The notes under the pieces: generated by a model
The model's input: only the letters and a program-made list of their open reading frames with translations
Database searches by the model: none
Told to the model about the DNA's origin: nothing
Made by a program: the position numbers and the translations under genes
Origin: JACKAF01 sp041391485
GTDB lineage: Bacteria; Bdellovibrionota; FAC87; UBA2466; JACKAF01
Direction of reading: 5' to 3'
Assembly (NCBI GenBank): GCA_041391485.1
Contig: JAWKNY010000021.1
Coordinates: 5,910-69,909 of the forward strand
Length of the DNA stretch: 64,000 nucleotides
Shown: one piece after another, positions 46,135 to 56,108 of the stretch
How positions within the stretch are numbered: position 1 is the first letter of the stretch
How the letters are laid out: each line of letters starts with the position of its first letter

Positions 46135-47213
46135 TTCCGCTTGATGATGACCATCAGCGCGTAGGTCAGAAATACACCATTGGTAAGCCAGCCTGCAACC
46201 ACAGGGGGAAGCAGGTTCGCCTGGCCAGCAGCGAGGCAGATTCTAAACACGAGGAGGTAGAGCAGGATTACGCCAAAAGCGTAGCTCGCCCCACGGGTTA
46301 CGGTACGTTGGCGCATCGGGTTTGCGGCCAGAGGGATTCCGATCATGACAAAGATAAGTGGGGAGAAGACCAGGGCCAGACGCTCGTGGTAGTTGATGGC
46401 GGGCGTGGTGGTGTCCAGGCCGTAAAGTTCATGACGCTCGATTCGCAATCTCAGATCTCGCAAACGCAGGTACTTGCGCTCGTCGGTGAACTCCAAGAAT
46501 TGCTTGGGGGGTTGCGTAATCAGCCCGCTCCTAGCTTCAAACTTTTGCGCGACCGGGTAGTTTCCACCCATCTCACCAAGCGGGTAGGTGATGGAAAAGC
46601 CATCCTCTAAGATCCACTTTTGTCCGTCGAACTTAGCGCGTTTCGCGCTCACCCGCTCCTTGATGCGCAAAGCATCGTCCAGGGTGTAGATCGTGATCCC
46701 TTCAAGCTGAGTGTTTTCTGAGATAAACCTGTCGATGTTGTAGATCTTGTCCCCGGTCTTGTACCAATAGCGGCTTGGATAAAAGGTAAAAGACTTGTCT
46801 CCTGAATCCTCCACTCCCCGCTTTAACAGGTACATCCTCTTTTGGGCCGCCGGAACCACGGAATCAAAGACAAGAAAAGACACGGTAGAAATTATCGCCA
46901 CGGTTCCGATAAAGGTGGAGCTGATACGGATAATTCCCATCCCCCCCGAGTAGATGGCTAGCAATTCGTTTTGCCGAGACAGGGTGGTGAGAATAAGCAA
47001 GGTAGCCATGAGTACTGCCACGGGCACGAACTGATTGAGGGCGATAGGAACCTGATAAAGATAATAGAGGAACATCGCGTGGCCGCTTAGTTCCAAGCGC
47101 CAAAACTCCTCAAAAAAGCGGATGGCGATGTAGACGGCCGCGAGCCCGAACAGGACGAGAATAAAATAAATTAAAAACTCTCGGATTAAATATCGGTCTA
47201 AGGTGTCCATCAT
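46131..47213 (-). CDS. lptG: LptF/LptG-family lipopolysaccharide export permease
   Basis: The 360-residue inner-membrane protein has three N-terminal and three C-terminal helices around a large periplasmic domain, the YjgP/YjgQ layout. The start MDTLDRYLIREFLIYFILVL and FSPLIFVMIGIPLAANPMRQ are typical. With LptB and LptC it extracts LPS from the inner membrane. LptF and LptG are paralogues, and the LptG label is provisional. Overlaps of 4 bp link it to alaS upstream and def downstream. Confidence 0.8.
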   Translation of the reverse strand: MMDTLDRYLIREFLIYFILVLFGLAAVYIAIRFFEEFWRLELSGHAMFLYYLYQVPIALNQFVPVAVLMATLLILTTLSRQNELLAIYSGGMGIIRISSTFIGTVAIISTVSFLVFDSVVPAAQKRMYLLKRGVEDSGDKSFTFYPSRYWYKTGDKIYNIDRFISENTQLEGITIYTLDDALRIKERVSAKRAKFDGQKWILEDGFSITYPLGEMGGNYPVAQKFEARSGLITQPPKQFLEFTDERKYLRLRDLRLRIERHELYGLDTTTPAINYHERLALVFSPLIFVMIGIPLAANPMRQRTVTRGASYAFGVILLYLLVFRICLAAGQANLLPPVVAGWLTNGVFLTYALMVIIKRK

Positions 47214-49879
47214 CCGTTGGCGGCCAACCAGGCTTCAAACTTTTCAAAAGCTTGCGGGATTCCTTCGGGTCGGGTGCCCCCTGCCTGAGCGAAATCGGGA
47301 CGCCCACCGCCACTGCCTCCGACGGCATCGGCGATATGCTTTACGATGGTGGAGGCATCATAAGTAGGAATCAAATCCTTGGAAAGCCCTACGCACAGGA
47401 AGACCTTGTCGTTCTCCTGGCTTGCGAGAATGACCACCGTTTTGGTTTTGAGTTTGTCCCGCACCTGATCCACAAGCGAGCGAAGAATCTTGGGGTTGAC
47501 CGCCGGTACCGTCTCCATCACGACCTGCAATCCCTTCAGATCTTTCTTTTTCTCCCAAAGCGAACCTTCGCCGCTCTCGCCTCCGCGAGCCGATCCTTGA
47601 GCCAGCTTTAACTTGGCCTGCTCCAGCTCGGTTCGAAGTTGTTTGTTTTCTTTGGAGAGCAAGGTGATTTTGTCGGAGATTCTATCGGCACCCACTTTAA
47701 GCTGAGTCGCGAGGCTGTCGACGAGCCCGCTCCGCTCAAAAAGGTATTTCTGAGCTTCAGCAGAAGTATAGGCCACAATGCGTCTCGTTCCGCTAGCGAC
47801 TGACGATTCGCTGATGATCTTAAAAATGCCAATTTCGCCTGAGTGCTTAAGATGCGTGCCACCACAGAGCTCTATGCTATAGGGCGTTTTTTCATTGCCT
47901 ACCCGAATGACCCGAACCACATCCCCGTATTTTTCTTCGAAGAAGGCGATCGCCCCCTTCTTGGTCGCTTCTTCTATGCCCATCTCTTCGATAGAGACGG
48001 GGTCGTCATTTCGGATTTCCGCATTGACCGAATCTTCCACCTTTTGAAGTTCTGCCGGTGTCAGGGCCCGCGGACAGCTAAAATCAAAGCGCAGCATCTG
48101 CGGCGTTACCTGAGAGCCTGCCTGCTGGATGCGCACGCCAATATCCGGAAGCGCACGCAGGGCTGCATGAAGCAGGTGAGTGGCCGTGTGGTTGATAGCC
48201 GTGAACTGCCTTTTTTCGCGATCTACATGCAGGTGGTAGGATTTTCCCTTTTCCACTTTACCCGAACGAATCTTGACGGTGTGGATGAAGGCCGAACCTG
48301 ATTTTCGAGTATCGAGGACAAGCGCCTTTGCCGATCCCGACTTCCAGCGTACCGCCGTCGCCTACCTGTCCGCCGCTTTCGGCGTAAAAGTGGTTCTATC
48401 GAAAACGACGTGCCCGACTTCGCCCTCACCCAGCGTTTCTACAAGTTCCGTTCCATCTTCGGAAAAAAGAAGGAGGGCTTTGGCATCAGTCGTTAGGCTG
48501 TGATAACCGAGGAATTCGGTTTTCATAGAACCGATAAGCTCGCTCTTCACAACCCCCTGGCCGTAAGCACCAATGGAATGCCCGCTTTGACTGCGTTGTT
48601 TTTCCATGTGTTCGGCAAACCCGGCCTCGTCTACCTCCAGATTTTGCTCTTTGGCAATTACCTGGGTGAGGTCGAGCGGGAAACCAAAGGTGTCGTACAA
48701 CTTGAACGCGACGCCTGCATCCAGTGTCTTGCTCTTGGATTGCTTTACCTTTGCAAGGGCGTCTTCCAGTATGCCCATCCCGCGATCCAAGGTTTCGTGA
48801 AACTTGAGCTCTTCTTCGTGGATGATCTCTTCTATTAGAACTTCATTGGCTTTAATCTCGGGGTATGCGTCTCCCAGCGTTTGTACGACTGCAGGAACCA
48901 GCTGGTGGATGAACGGAGCTTCCTGGCCAAGCTTTTTCCCGTGGCGGATGGCTCGTCGTAAAATTCGGCGCAAGACGTAACCTCTACCCTCATTCGTCGG
49001 TGTCACACCGTCTGCGATCAGGAAGGTACAGGAACGAGCGTGGTCCATGAGGACGCGTATGGAAGCGTCCCGCTCGGCATCGTCTCCATAAGATCGTCTT
49101 GTGATCCGCGCGATCAAAGTCTTGAGCGGCAGGAACAGATCCGTATCGTAGTTGTTGTAAACATTTTGGAAAATACAAGTGAGGCGTTCCAAGCCAGCTC
49201 CGGTATCGACGCTGGGCTTGGGCAGTGGGTTCATCTTACCGGAAGCGTCGCGGTCAAACTGCATGAAGACCAGGTTCCAGATTTCTACAAAGCGGGTGGT
49301 ACCGGGATAGGCCGGACTCGTGTCGTCGGGAGAGGCAGCGTGTGCCGTTCCCCAATCATAATGAATCTCGGTGCAAGGGCCACAGGGTCCGGTATCCCCC
49401 ATCGCCCAGAAGTTGTCCTTTTCTCCGAGCTTGTAGATCCATTCCTTTTTTACGCCTTGCGCCTGCCAAAGAGAAAGCGCTTCGTCGTCTTTTTCATAAA
49501 CCGTAATGCGTAGTCGATCTTTGGGGACTCGCAGCACTTCGGTGAGAAGCTCCCACGCGTAGGCGATCGCTTGCTCTTTGAAGTAGTCGCCGAAGGAGAA
49601 GTTTCCCAGCATTTCAAAGAACGTGTGGTGGCGCGGGGTAAACCCGACGTTCTCCAAGTCGTTGTGCTTGCCCCCGGCCCGTACGCATTTCTGGCTGGAC
49701 GTTGCCCTTTTGAGGGATTTGTCGAGACCGAGGAAATTGTCTTTGAACTGAACCATCCCGGCATTGGTGAAGAGCAAGGTGGCGTCGCCGGCCGGCACCA
49801 AGCTGGAACTGGGAACCCGTTGGTGCCCGTTTTCCTCGAAAAATTTCAGAAACTTCTCTCTTAAATCAACAGCGCGCAT
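47210..49879 (-). CDS. alaS: Alanyl-tRNA synthetase (two compensating indels)
   Basis: Charges tRNA-Ala. About 889 residues. The N-terminus MRAVDLREKFLKFFEENGHQ and catalytic core are uninterrupted to FDRTTF. One T is then missing (48386-48389), the reading shifts to YAESGGQVGDGGTLEVG, and an extra G at 48325-48326 returns it to ALVLDTRKSGSAFIHTVKI. The editing domain follows with NHTATHLLHAAL and CGGTHLKHSG, then the C-Ala domain. The two indels cancel, so overall length is normal. AGGAAGAGG precedes the ATG. It heads alaS-lptG-def-fmt. Confidence 0.94.
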
Positions 49880-49898
49880 GCCTCTTCCTGTAGGGCTG

Positions 49899-49927
49899 AT
49901 TATTCATCAATTCGTGCCCATTCTCAA
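49899..49927 (-). promoter_or_regulatory. Putative promoter of alaS operon
   Basis: Minus-strand TTGAGA (49922-49927) and AATAAT (49899-49904) with 17 bp spacing, 20 bp upstream of the alaS ATG at 49879. Confidence 0.45.
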
Positions 49928-49958
49928 CCTCTACGCGAGAGTTCCGTGCCCGAGCTGT

Positions 49959-49987
49959 TTGCCTTGTAGGCCCTTAAAGAGTAAGAA
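49959..49987 (+). promoter_or_regulatory. Putative promoter of bioB
   Basis: TTGCCT (49959-49964) and TAAGAA (49982-49987) with 17 bp spacing, 33 bp before the bioB ATG. No BirA operator was recognised. Confidence 0.3.
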
Positions 49988-50019
49988 AAGGGCTACGCTT
50001 TTTGGAGCTAGGGAGAGAT

Positions 50020-50979
50020 ATGAGATCGGATGCGATTCGTTACGATTGGACGGTGGATGAGGTTTTTGCGCTGATGACGGGTCCGCTGGAGCCGCTACTG
50101 GAACGCGCTCGCAGCGTCCATGCCGAATATGGCGCCCAAGACGTTCAAAAATGCCGGCTCCTAAGCGTCAAAACGGGCGGTTGCCCAGAGGACTGCGGCT
50201 ACTGTTCGCAGAGTGCCCACTACAAGACGGAAGTTAAAGCTGAGTCGATGCTCCCCACGGACGATGTATTGGCCGCGGCTCGGGAAGCACGCGAGGCCGG
50301 AGCCACCCGCTTTTGCATGGGAACGGCTTGGCGGCAGGTGCCCGAGGGCCAGAAGTTTGAGGAAGTGCTGAAGATGATCCGAGGGGTTCGGGATCTCGGC
50401 ATGGAGGCGTGCGTAACTCTGGGCATGGCGAACGAAGCGCAACTCAAGCAAATGGCGGAGGCCGGACTCACCTCTTACAATCACAACCTGGACACCAGTC
50501 GGGAGTTTTATCCCAAGATCGTTACGACACGAACCTATGAGGATCGGTTGACGACTTTAAAAGCGGTACGCAGTTCTGGTGTGCAAATCTGCTCTGGTGG
50601 CATTTTGGGAATGGGCGAAAGTGTGCGTGATCGGGCAGCGATGCTCGTGGAACTTGCTTCTTTTAACCCACACCCCGAAAGTGTGCCGGTGAATCTTTTA
50701 GTCCCGATTGAAGGTACTCCTTTGGAAGGCACGCGGCCCATCGCTTTTGAGGAATTTTTGCGGGCCGTAGCGACAGCGCGCATTCTCATGCCGGAATCGC
50801 GCGTGCGCCTGAGTGCTGGACGAAACACGTTGAGCGAAACGGAGCAGCTTCAGTGCTTTGAAGTGGGGGCTAACTCGATTTTCGTTGGAGAGAAACTGTT
50901 GACGGCTCCAAACGTGGATCAAGAGGAAGACGCGGCTCTTTATACGAAATGGGAAGGGCAACCGGCTTCGTCGGTTTAG
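50020..50979 (+). CDS. bioB: Biotin synthase
   Basis: Radical SAM enzyme inserting sulfur into dethiobiotin. The radical SAM cysteines are in GGCPEDCGYCSQSAHY, and YNHNLDTSREFYPKI, SGGILGMGESVRDRA and RLSAGRNTLSETEQ match BioB. The ATG at 50020 is chosen because AGGGAGAGAT precedes it, giving 319 residues. It stands alone; no other bio genes are in the window. Confidence 0.96.
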   Translation: MRSDAIRYDWTVDEVFALMTGPLEPLLERARSVHAEYGAQDVQKCRLLSVKTGGCPEDCGYCSQSAHYKTEVKAESMLPTDDVLAAAREAREAGATRFCMGTAWRQVPEGQKFEEVLKMIRGVRDLGMEACVTLGMANEAQLKQMAEAGLTSYNHNLDTSREFYPKIVTTRTYEDRLTTLKAVRSSGVQICSGGILGMGESVRDRAAMLVELASFNPHPESVPVNLLVPIEGTPLEGTRPIAFEEFLRAVATARILMPESRVRLSAGRNTLSETEQLQCFEVGANSIFVGEKLLTAPNVDQEEDAALYTKWEGQPASSV

Positions 50980-51578
50980 TCGTGGGTCAGGAGGACGCCC
51001 AGGAAGTCGTTGGAGGCTTCTTGGACCAGGGGGCCTCCAGGCTCTTTGCCTAGACAATAACTTTTCCCATGCACCTCAACGGTTCCCAGATCACATTTCT
51101 CGGTCTTCTTTTCCGGTGAGACTTCGTTCTTTGTCTGGCGTTTTAAGCAGTGCCATTTGCCTCGGACGTTCACCGCACCCAGAGGACAGTTTTCGGGAGC
51201 TTGCGTAGGTTTGTCTTCAACCGTTTCCGAAGTGTAAGCCGATTCACCGGGCTCCAACGCACCTTCAGCCTGGATTCGGTGCTGGAGGTAAACCTTGCGA
51301 GCCACCAGCCGACCGTGCAGGGCTTTGGCCTCGTACAGAGAACTACTTACCCGTTGCAGGTCTCCGTTGGCGCGGGGAAGCCGTAACCGGCGTAGCTGGC
51401 TTGCTGCGCCGATAAGGAGATCTCGCAGCGACTCTAGCCGGGAGATTTTTTCTTGAATACTTCGATCTGGGAAAGGGTCGATTGGTTCTTCTTCTGCGAG
51501 CGGAACGGAATCGTCCGCACTTAGAGATTTAGGAAGGAGCAGCAATAGAGCTGCCCCAAAAGCTAAGAGCACCTTCAT
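50976..51578 (-). CDS. Exported protein with duplicated Cys-flanked C-terminal motif
   Basis: The 200-residue protein starts MKVLLAFGAALLLLLPKSLS with a signal peptide, then a coiled-coil-like stretch (EKISRLESLRDLLIGAASQL). The C-terminal part carries two copies of a short motif, CPLGAVNVRGKWHCL and CDLGTVEVHGKSYCL, each probably a disulfide-closed hairpin. No family is recognised. The 3' end overlaps the convergent bioB by 4 bp. It is 58 bp downstream of another exported coiled-coil protein and may be cotranscribed with it. Confidence 0.6.
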   Translation of the reverse strand: MKVLLAFGAALLLLLPKSLSADDSVPLAEEEPIDPFPDRSIQEKISRLESLRDLLIGAASQLRRLRLPRANGDLQRVSSSLYEAKALHGRLVARKVYLQHRIQAEGALEPGESAYTSETVEDKPTQAPENCPLGAVNVRGKWHCLKRQTKNEVSPEKKTEKCDLGTVEVHGKSYCLGKEPGGPLVQEASNDFLGVLLTHD

Positions 51579-51636
51579 GCCATAAGCATATCGGGCACTT
51601 GTGTGATGATGATGTTTGGATCGTGAAGACGAAGCG

Positions 51637-52026
51637 CTATTTTGAGCTTGTAGTGGCGACGCCGGCCAACGCGCCAAAACGGCTTTGAAGCGCAGACTTG
51701 CGCGCGCGAGTCTGGCGCGCCTTCTGCGGGACCACGCAGTAGTAGCTGGAATTGGTGACTTTTCCGCTGGAGCTTTTCAGCTTCTCGTAAAGGCGGCGGT
51801 GCTGCTTTTCCAGCCGTTCGGTGATCGCAGCCAGCTCGCTCAGCTCCTCCATCTGGAGGGCGTCGTCTTTTACGTGGAAAATCAGGCGGCTAATGAGTGT
51901 GTTTAGATCCCGGGCGCGCTTCTGATAAAGCTCCAGAGCCTGGGGAACTGGGACATTGTCTTCCGCACTGGCATTTCCTGCCCAGATCGATCCCAGTACT
52001 ATTAATAGAGCTACGAAAACTCTCAC
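51637..52026 (-). CDS. Small exported coiled-coil protein
   Basis: The 129-residue product starts with a signal peptide (VFVALLIVLGSIWAGNASAE) from a GTG at 52026 that is preceded by GGTGG. A helical region (YQKRARDLNTLISRLIF, LAAITERLEKQHRRLYEKL) follows, then a basic C-terminus with a single Cys. It resembles its downstream neighbour in overall layout (signal, DNVPVPQ-like start of the mature part, coiled coil), which may reflect a shared role. No function is recognised. Confidence 0.6.
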   Translation of the reverse strand: MRVFVALLIVLGSIWAGNASAEDNVPVPQALELYQKRARDLNTLISRLIFHVKDDALQMEELSELAAITERLEKQHRRLYEKLKSSSGKVTNSSYYCVVPQKARQTRARKSALQSRFGALAGVATTSSK

Positions 52027-52111
52027 GAGGCCACCTTTCGGGAGGATTAAGAACCAGCCCAAAGCGTATCAAACAATTGAGGCGGAAATGAGGAGATGCC
52101 TTCTCATTTGG

Positions 52112-52132
52112 GGTGTCCATTGTTTGGACACC
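52112..52132. repeat. Perfect hairpin between etfD and exported coiled-coil gene
   Basis: GGTGTCCA pairs with TGGACACC around TTGTT. It lies 70 bp downstream of the etfD stop on the minus strand. Neither strand has a T-run after the stem, so it may be a terminator of non-canonical type, an mRNA-protecting stem, or an operator. Confidence 0.45.
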
Positions 52133-52201
52133 TCAACAATCGTAGATTCAGTGAGTTGGGCCAGGTGGGAATTTCGACCGTAGCGGACGGATGTCAGGAG
52201 A

Positions 52202-54241
52202 CTAGTCCATATTGGAAGCGACGATTTCCATGAGATCCATCACCTTCACGTTCTCGGTGCCCTTTTCGTTTACGGCGCTGCTGATCATGATTTTGCAGAA
52301 TGGGCAGGACGTTGCGATCACATCGGGCTTGGTGGCGAGCGCTTGATCCACGCGATCCATGTTTACGCGCTTGTCCTTATCTTCTTCCAGCCACATTCTA
52401 CCGCCGCCCGCGCCACAACATTTGGCGTTGTTGCGGTTTTGCTCCATTTCCGAGAGCTTGGCGCCCGGAACGGATTGCAGTAGCTGCCGCGGTTCTTCAT
52501 AGACGTCATTGAATCGGCCATAGTAGCAGGAGTCGTGGTACACGACGTTCTTATCGAACTGCTTGCCGATGCGCACTTTCCCCGACTTAACGAGTTCATT
52601 AACCAGCGTGGCCGCCCGAATGATTTCCCAGTGGCCACCAAAATCGGGGTACTCGTTCTTGAACGTGTTGAAGCAATGCGGACAGTTGACCAATATTTTT
52701 TTTGCGCCGCAGGCGTTGATGGTTTCAACAAGCCCTTGTGCCATCGTTTGGTAAAGGTACTCGTTCCCTAAACGGCGAGCCGTTTCGCCGTTGCAGAGTT
52801 CCTGCTTGCCGAGGATTGAAAAATTCACCCCGCCTTGCATCAGAATTCTGACAAAAGCTTGCGTGTTGGATTTGTTGTTGGCGTCAAAGGCGCTGCCGCA
52901 ACCGACATAATAAAGGTATTCGGGGTTCGGGTTGCTCTCCAACGTCGGGATCTGAAGGCCGCTTGCCCAGCCATCTCTTTCATCGGCGCTGATGCCCCAT
53001 GGATTGGACTGTGTCTCCATTCCTTTGAAAGCACGATTGAGCTCTTCGGGAAAACGGGACACCTCTTGCACCAAATGCTGTCGTATATCTACGATTTTGT
53101 CCACGTACTCAATGTTCACAGGACAAGCTTCCTCGCACGCGCGGCAGGCGTTACAGGACCAGATCACTTCGTCGGCGACGGGTTTGGACTCTCCCACAAC
53201 GACGTCCATCTCCTCCGCGCTGGATCCCCCAACGGCTTTTAGCATCGCGGGTTGCTGGGCGTAGAGGGTATCGCGCAATTGCAGCAGGAACTGTCTAGGC
53301 GCGAGCACTTTGCCGGAAGCAGTGGCCGGACACACGGAAGAGCAGCGCCCACATTCCGTGCAGCTATACATGTCGAGCACTTGCTTCTGGGTGAAATGTT
53401 GGATTTGCGACCTGCCGAACAGAGCATCTTCGGCTTCGTAGTCTTTTTTGGCGAGTTTACCTTTGGGTTCCACTTTTCCCAGAAACACATTGGGAATAGC
53501 CGTGATGATGTGGAAGTGCTTCGATCGGGGAAGCAGATTCAAGAAAACCAGGATCACGGTATTGTGCACCCACCAAGCAATCTCACCCAGGAGGTTGGCG
53601 CGCGCGGCGTCCATTCCAATCCAGCCGGCAATGAGACGACTGACCGGCTGCCATTGGGCTTCGATTACCCCTTCTTCGGTGCCAGCAAAGAGCACAATGC
53701 GACTCGCGTCGTAGACGAGACCCGAAAGCATGATGGAAAAGATAAAGAGCAAAATGACGACGGCTTCCCAATGGGAATGGGATCGCAAACGGGCTTCCGC
53801 GGGCAAAAACCCCATCAGCCGCTCGGGTTTTTGGACGAGCCAACGGTAAAGCGCGATCCACACGCCGAGCGCCACCGCGACCTCAAAGATATCCTTAACT
53901 AAACCATAAGGACCACCCAACTGAGTGGGCGAGAATCCGGGAACGTAGAACTCTGGAAACCAGCCGCGCGCAAACATGGTGATCACTTGAAACAGGAGCA
54001 CCACGAAGCCCCAGAAAATGATCGCGTGCATGATGCCGGCGGGCTGATCCCCGCCAAAAAACTTTTTCTGGCCGAAAGCGTAGACCAGCGTGTTCTTGAT
54101 TCGAGTGGCCAGCGTTTTGGTTGAGTAATCCCGCAGGTCGTCTTTTCGCATGGACAACAGCACTCGGAGCCGTCCCCAAACCTGCCAGGCAAAAAATCCG
54201 CCCAGACCCAAAACAAGGAGTGTCCAAATTATTGCTTTCAT
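52202..54241 (-). CDS. Membrane Fe-S oxidoreductase, EtfD-type ETF:quinone oxidoreductase
   Basis: The 679-residue protein has a membrane domain with about six helices resembling the nitrate reductase gamma heme-b subunit (first 260 residues), two 4Fe-4S motifs (SCTECGRCSSVCPA and SCNACRACEEACPV), and two CCG domains (VNCPHCFNTFKNEYPDFGG and NAKCCGAGGGRMW). This is the arrangement of EtfD, which passes electrons from electron transfer flavoprotein to menaquinone during fatty acid oxidation. etfA and etfB are not in the window, so the partner is inferred. HdrD-like lactate oxidases are an alternative. Confidence 0.8.
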   Translation of the reverse strand: MKAIIWTLLVLGLGGFFAWQVWGRLRVLLSMRKDDLRDYSTKTLATRIKNTLVYAFGQKKFFGGDQPAGIMHAIIFWGFVVLLFQVITMFARGWFPEFYVPGFSPTQLGGPYGLVKDIFEVAVALGVWIALYRWLVQKPERLMGFLPAEARLRSHSHWEAVVILLFIFSIMLSGLVYDASRIVLFAGTEEGVIEAQWQPVSRLIAGWIGMDAARANLLGEIAWWVHNTVILVFLNLLPRSKHFHIITAIPNVFLGKVEPKGKLAKKDYEAEDALFGRSQIQHFTQKQVLDMYSCTECGRCSSVCPATASGKVLAPRQFLLQLRDTLYAQQPAMLKAVGGSSAEEMDVVVGESKPVADEVIWSCNACRACEEACPVNIEYVDKIVDIRQHLVQEVSRFPEELNRAFKGMETQSNPWGISADERDGWASGLQIPTLESNPNPEYLYYVGCGSAFDANNKSNTQAFVRILMQGGVNFSILGKQELCNGETARRLGNEYLYQTMAQGLVETINACGAKKILVNCPHCFNTFKNEYPDFGGHWEIIRAATLVNELVKSGKVRIGKQFDKNVVYHDSCYYGRFNDVYEEPRQLLQSVPGAKLSEMEQNRNNAKCCGAGGGRMWLEEDKDKRVNMDRVDQALATKPDVIATSCPFCKIMISSAVNEKGTENVKVMDLMEIVASNMD

Positions 54242-54253
54242 TTTCGTTGCTCC

Positions 54254-55066
54254 CTAGGGCGTGGGGAAGAGGTCGTCTCTTCGACACGCCCATGCATCCA
54301 GTCGTTTTTGGCACTCTCCGATGTCGTCGACGGAGATATCGTGAGTGACCATTCCCACTTCCTCGCCCATTTCTGTTAGCACTTCCCCCCAAGGGGAGAC
54401 AATCAAAGAATGCCCAAAGGTAAACCGTTCGTCGCCGCAACGTCCGGTAAGTGCCGGCGCGACCACGAAACATTGGTTTTCAATAGCGCGTGCTTTTAGA
54501 AGCGTGTGCCAGTGCACTTTTCCCGTCGGTACCGCAAAAGCAGCGGGGACAAACAACACCTGTGCGCCTCGACGTCGCAGTGCTCTGAATAGTTCAGGAA
54601 ATCGAATATCAAAACAGATTGCCAAGCCCGCAGTGCCCCACGGGCGCTTCAAGCTCACCACTTCTTTTCCGGCATCATAAAATAGCGTCTCGTCGTATAC
54701 CCGGTCCGGCAGCTCCGCTCGAAACAAGAAAAGCTTTCTGTAAAGGCCGAGTACTTTGCCGGTCGAATCGATGTACGGCAGGGTGTTGTACTGCCTGCAG
54801 GGAAGTTTAGAAATGGGCTCTCTCAAGGAGCCGGGCAAAATATCGATAGAAAACTCTTTAGCCCAGTTCGAAAATTTCTTCAGGATGGTTTCATACTTAG
54901 GCAGGACAGCAGCGCAGTCCGCCGAATGTCCGATAAAGTAAGCCATTTCCGGAAATACGATGATGTCGGCCTTTTTTTGATGCGCTTGCTCAACAAAGTT
55001 GCGCATGGATTGTAGGTTGGTATCCAGATCGCAACTGGCAGTCATTTGAACCAAGGCAATGCGCAT
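54254..55066 (-). CDS. Carbon-nitrogen hydrolase (nitrilase superfamily, Nit1-like amidase)
   Basis: The 270-residue protein has the Glu-Lys-Cys triad in IIVFPEMAYFIG, LYRKLFLFRA and GLAICFDIRFPELFR. The layout fits the Nit1/NitFhit branch, some of which are deaminated-glutathione amidases; the gshB and gshA genes next door make that attractive but it remains inference. The ATG at 55066 gives MRIALVQMTASCDLDTN, the usual family start; longer frames upstream are not supported. It lies 12 bp upstream of etfD. Confidence 0.85.
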   Translation of the reverse strand: MRIALVQMTASCDLDTNLQSMRNFVEQAHQKKADIIVFPEMAYFIGHSADCAAVLPKYETILKKFSNWAKEFSIDILPGSLREPISKLPCRQYNTLPYIDSTGKVLGLYRKLFLFRAELPDRVYDETLFYDAGKEVVSLKRPWGTAGLAICFDIRFPELFRALRRRGAQVLFVPAAFAVPTGKVHWHTLLKARAIENQCFVVAPALTGRCGDERFTFGHSLIVSPWGEVLTEMGEEVGMVTHDISVDDIGECQKRLDAWACRRDDLFPTP

Positions 55067-55137
55067 GGAGCTGAATGATAGTGTCCAGCTCCGGCAAATG
55101 CAATGCAGCGGCTTCTTTTCGGGAGTATCGAAGGGGC

Positions 55138-55166
55138 TTTTCATTCGGAGCAAAGACTTCTATAAA
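55138..55166 (+). promoter_or_regulatory. Putative promoter of gshB
   Basis: TTTTCA (55138-55143) and TATAAA (55161-55166) with 17 bp spacing. The predicted start of transcription falls at or next to the GTG at 55173, which has no Shine-Dalgarno, so a leaderless mRNA is possible. Confidence 0.4.
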
Positions 55167-55172
55167 AACTAA

Positions 55173-56108
55173 GTGAAGATTCTTGTCGTCGCCGATCCTT
55201 TGGAAAGTATTCAGTCGCCGTCCGATACAACTGTCTATCTGACGAAAGCCGCGTTGAAACGCGGGCATGAGGTCTTTTGGGCCACGCCCGGTGGCATTTT
55301 TCTGACTCGATCTGAAGTAGGTTTCCAAGCACAGCGCGTGCACCTGGAAAAGGACGCGGTGAAGTTCAAGGGGCCCGCGGCGCTCATGCCCTTGGCAGCC
55401 GCCGATACCGCCTGGGTTCGCAAAGACCCTCCCTTCGATGCTGCCTATCTAAGGTTGTGCTGGTTGCTGGCTTTGGAGGAACGTCGCTGCTGGTTCATGA
55501 ATCGTCCCTCATTGCTTCTTCGGTATCATGAAAAACTTGTACCCGCGGAGGCGGTGGCCCAAGGTTTTCTAGGTCCAGACGAGATCATCGATAACTTTTA
55601 CAATTCCTCAGCGGCGCTCGTTGCCTTCCTAAAAGCCCACAAGGAGAAGGAAGCGGTAGCAAAACCTTTCTTTGGTTTTGGCGGGCGGGACATCCAGCGG
55701 GTTCCGATCGAGTCTCTCCCGTCGTTGCAGAGGGAAGACACGTTGCTGCAGCCGTTTCATAAGGAAGTACAGGAACTGGGTGATCACAGACTCTTTTACT
55801 TGGGCGGACGGTTTATAGGGCATGTGGCGCGCATGCCGAAGCCGGGAGGATTTGTTTCCAACTTCGCCCAAGGGGGTAGCGGCGAGTCGCGTCCACTCAG
55901 TGACGCTCAGAAAGTTGTAGTCGATAAACTCGGCAAGTTTTTGGCTCATGTTGGAATCGATTTTGCGGGGGCGGATCTTATCGGGAATCACATCTCAGAG
56001 GTGAACATTACCTCGCCCACTGGCCTCGTCACGATGGAGACTTTGGACGGCAACCCTTACGGGGATTGGGTAATGGATTTTGTGGAAGCTCAGTCCAGTG
56101 CGCTCTGA
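55173..56108 (+). CDS. gshB: Glutathione synthetase
   Basis: ATP-grasp ligase adding glycine to gamma-glutamylcysteine. The 311-residue protein starts MKILVVADPLESIQSPSDTT, as in bacterial GshB, and has AVAKPFFGFGGRDIQRV (ATP binding), GGFVSNFAQGGSGESR and FAGADLIGNHISEVNITSPT with metal ligands. GTG start. Its 3' end overlaps the convergent gshA by 19 bp. Confidence 0.93.
   Translation: MKILVVADPLESIQSPSDTTVYLTKAALKRGHEVFWATPGGIFLTRSEVGFQAQRVHLEKDAVKFKGPAALMPLAAADTAWVRKDPPFDAAYLRLCWLLALEERRCWFMNRPSLLLRYHEKLVPAEAVAQGFLGPDEIIDNFYNSSAALVAFLKAHKEKEAVAKPFFGFGGRDIQRVPIESLPSLQREDTLLQPFHKEVQELGDHRLFYLGGRFIGHVARMPKPGGFVSNFAQGGSGESRPLSDAQKVVVDKLGKFLAHVGIDFAGADLIGNHISEVNITSPTGLVTMETLDGNPYGDWVMDFVEAQSSAL

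Noticed and set aside
47210..49879. alaS as two separate genes or a pseudogene
   Set aside because: The two indels cancel and all conserved motifs are present in order. An essential synthetase would not be lost.
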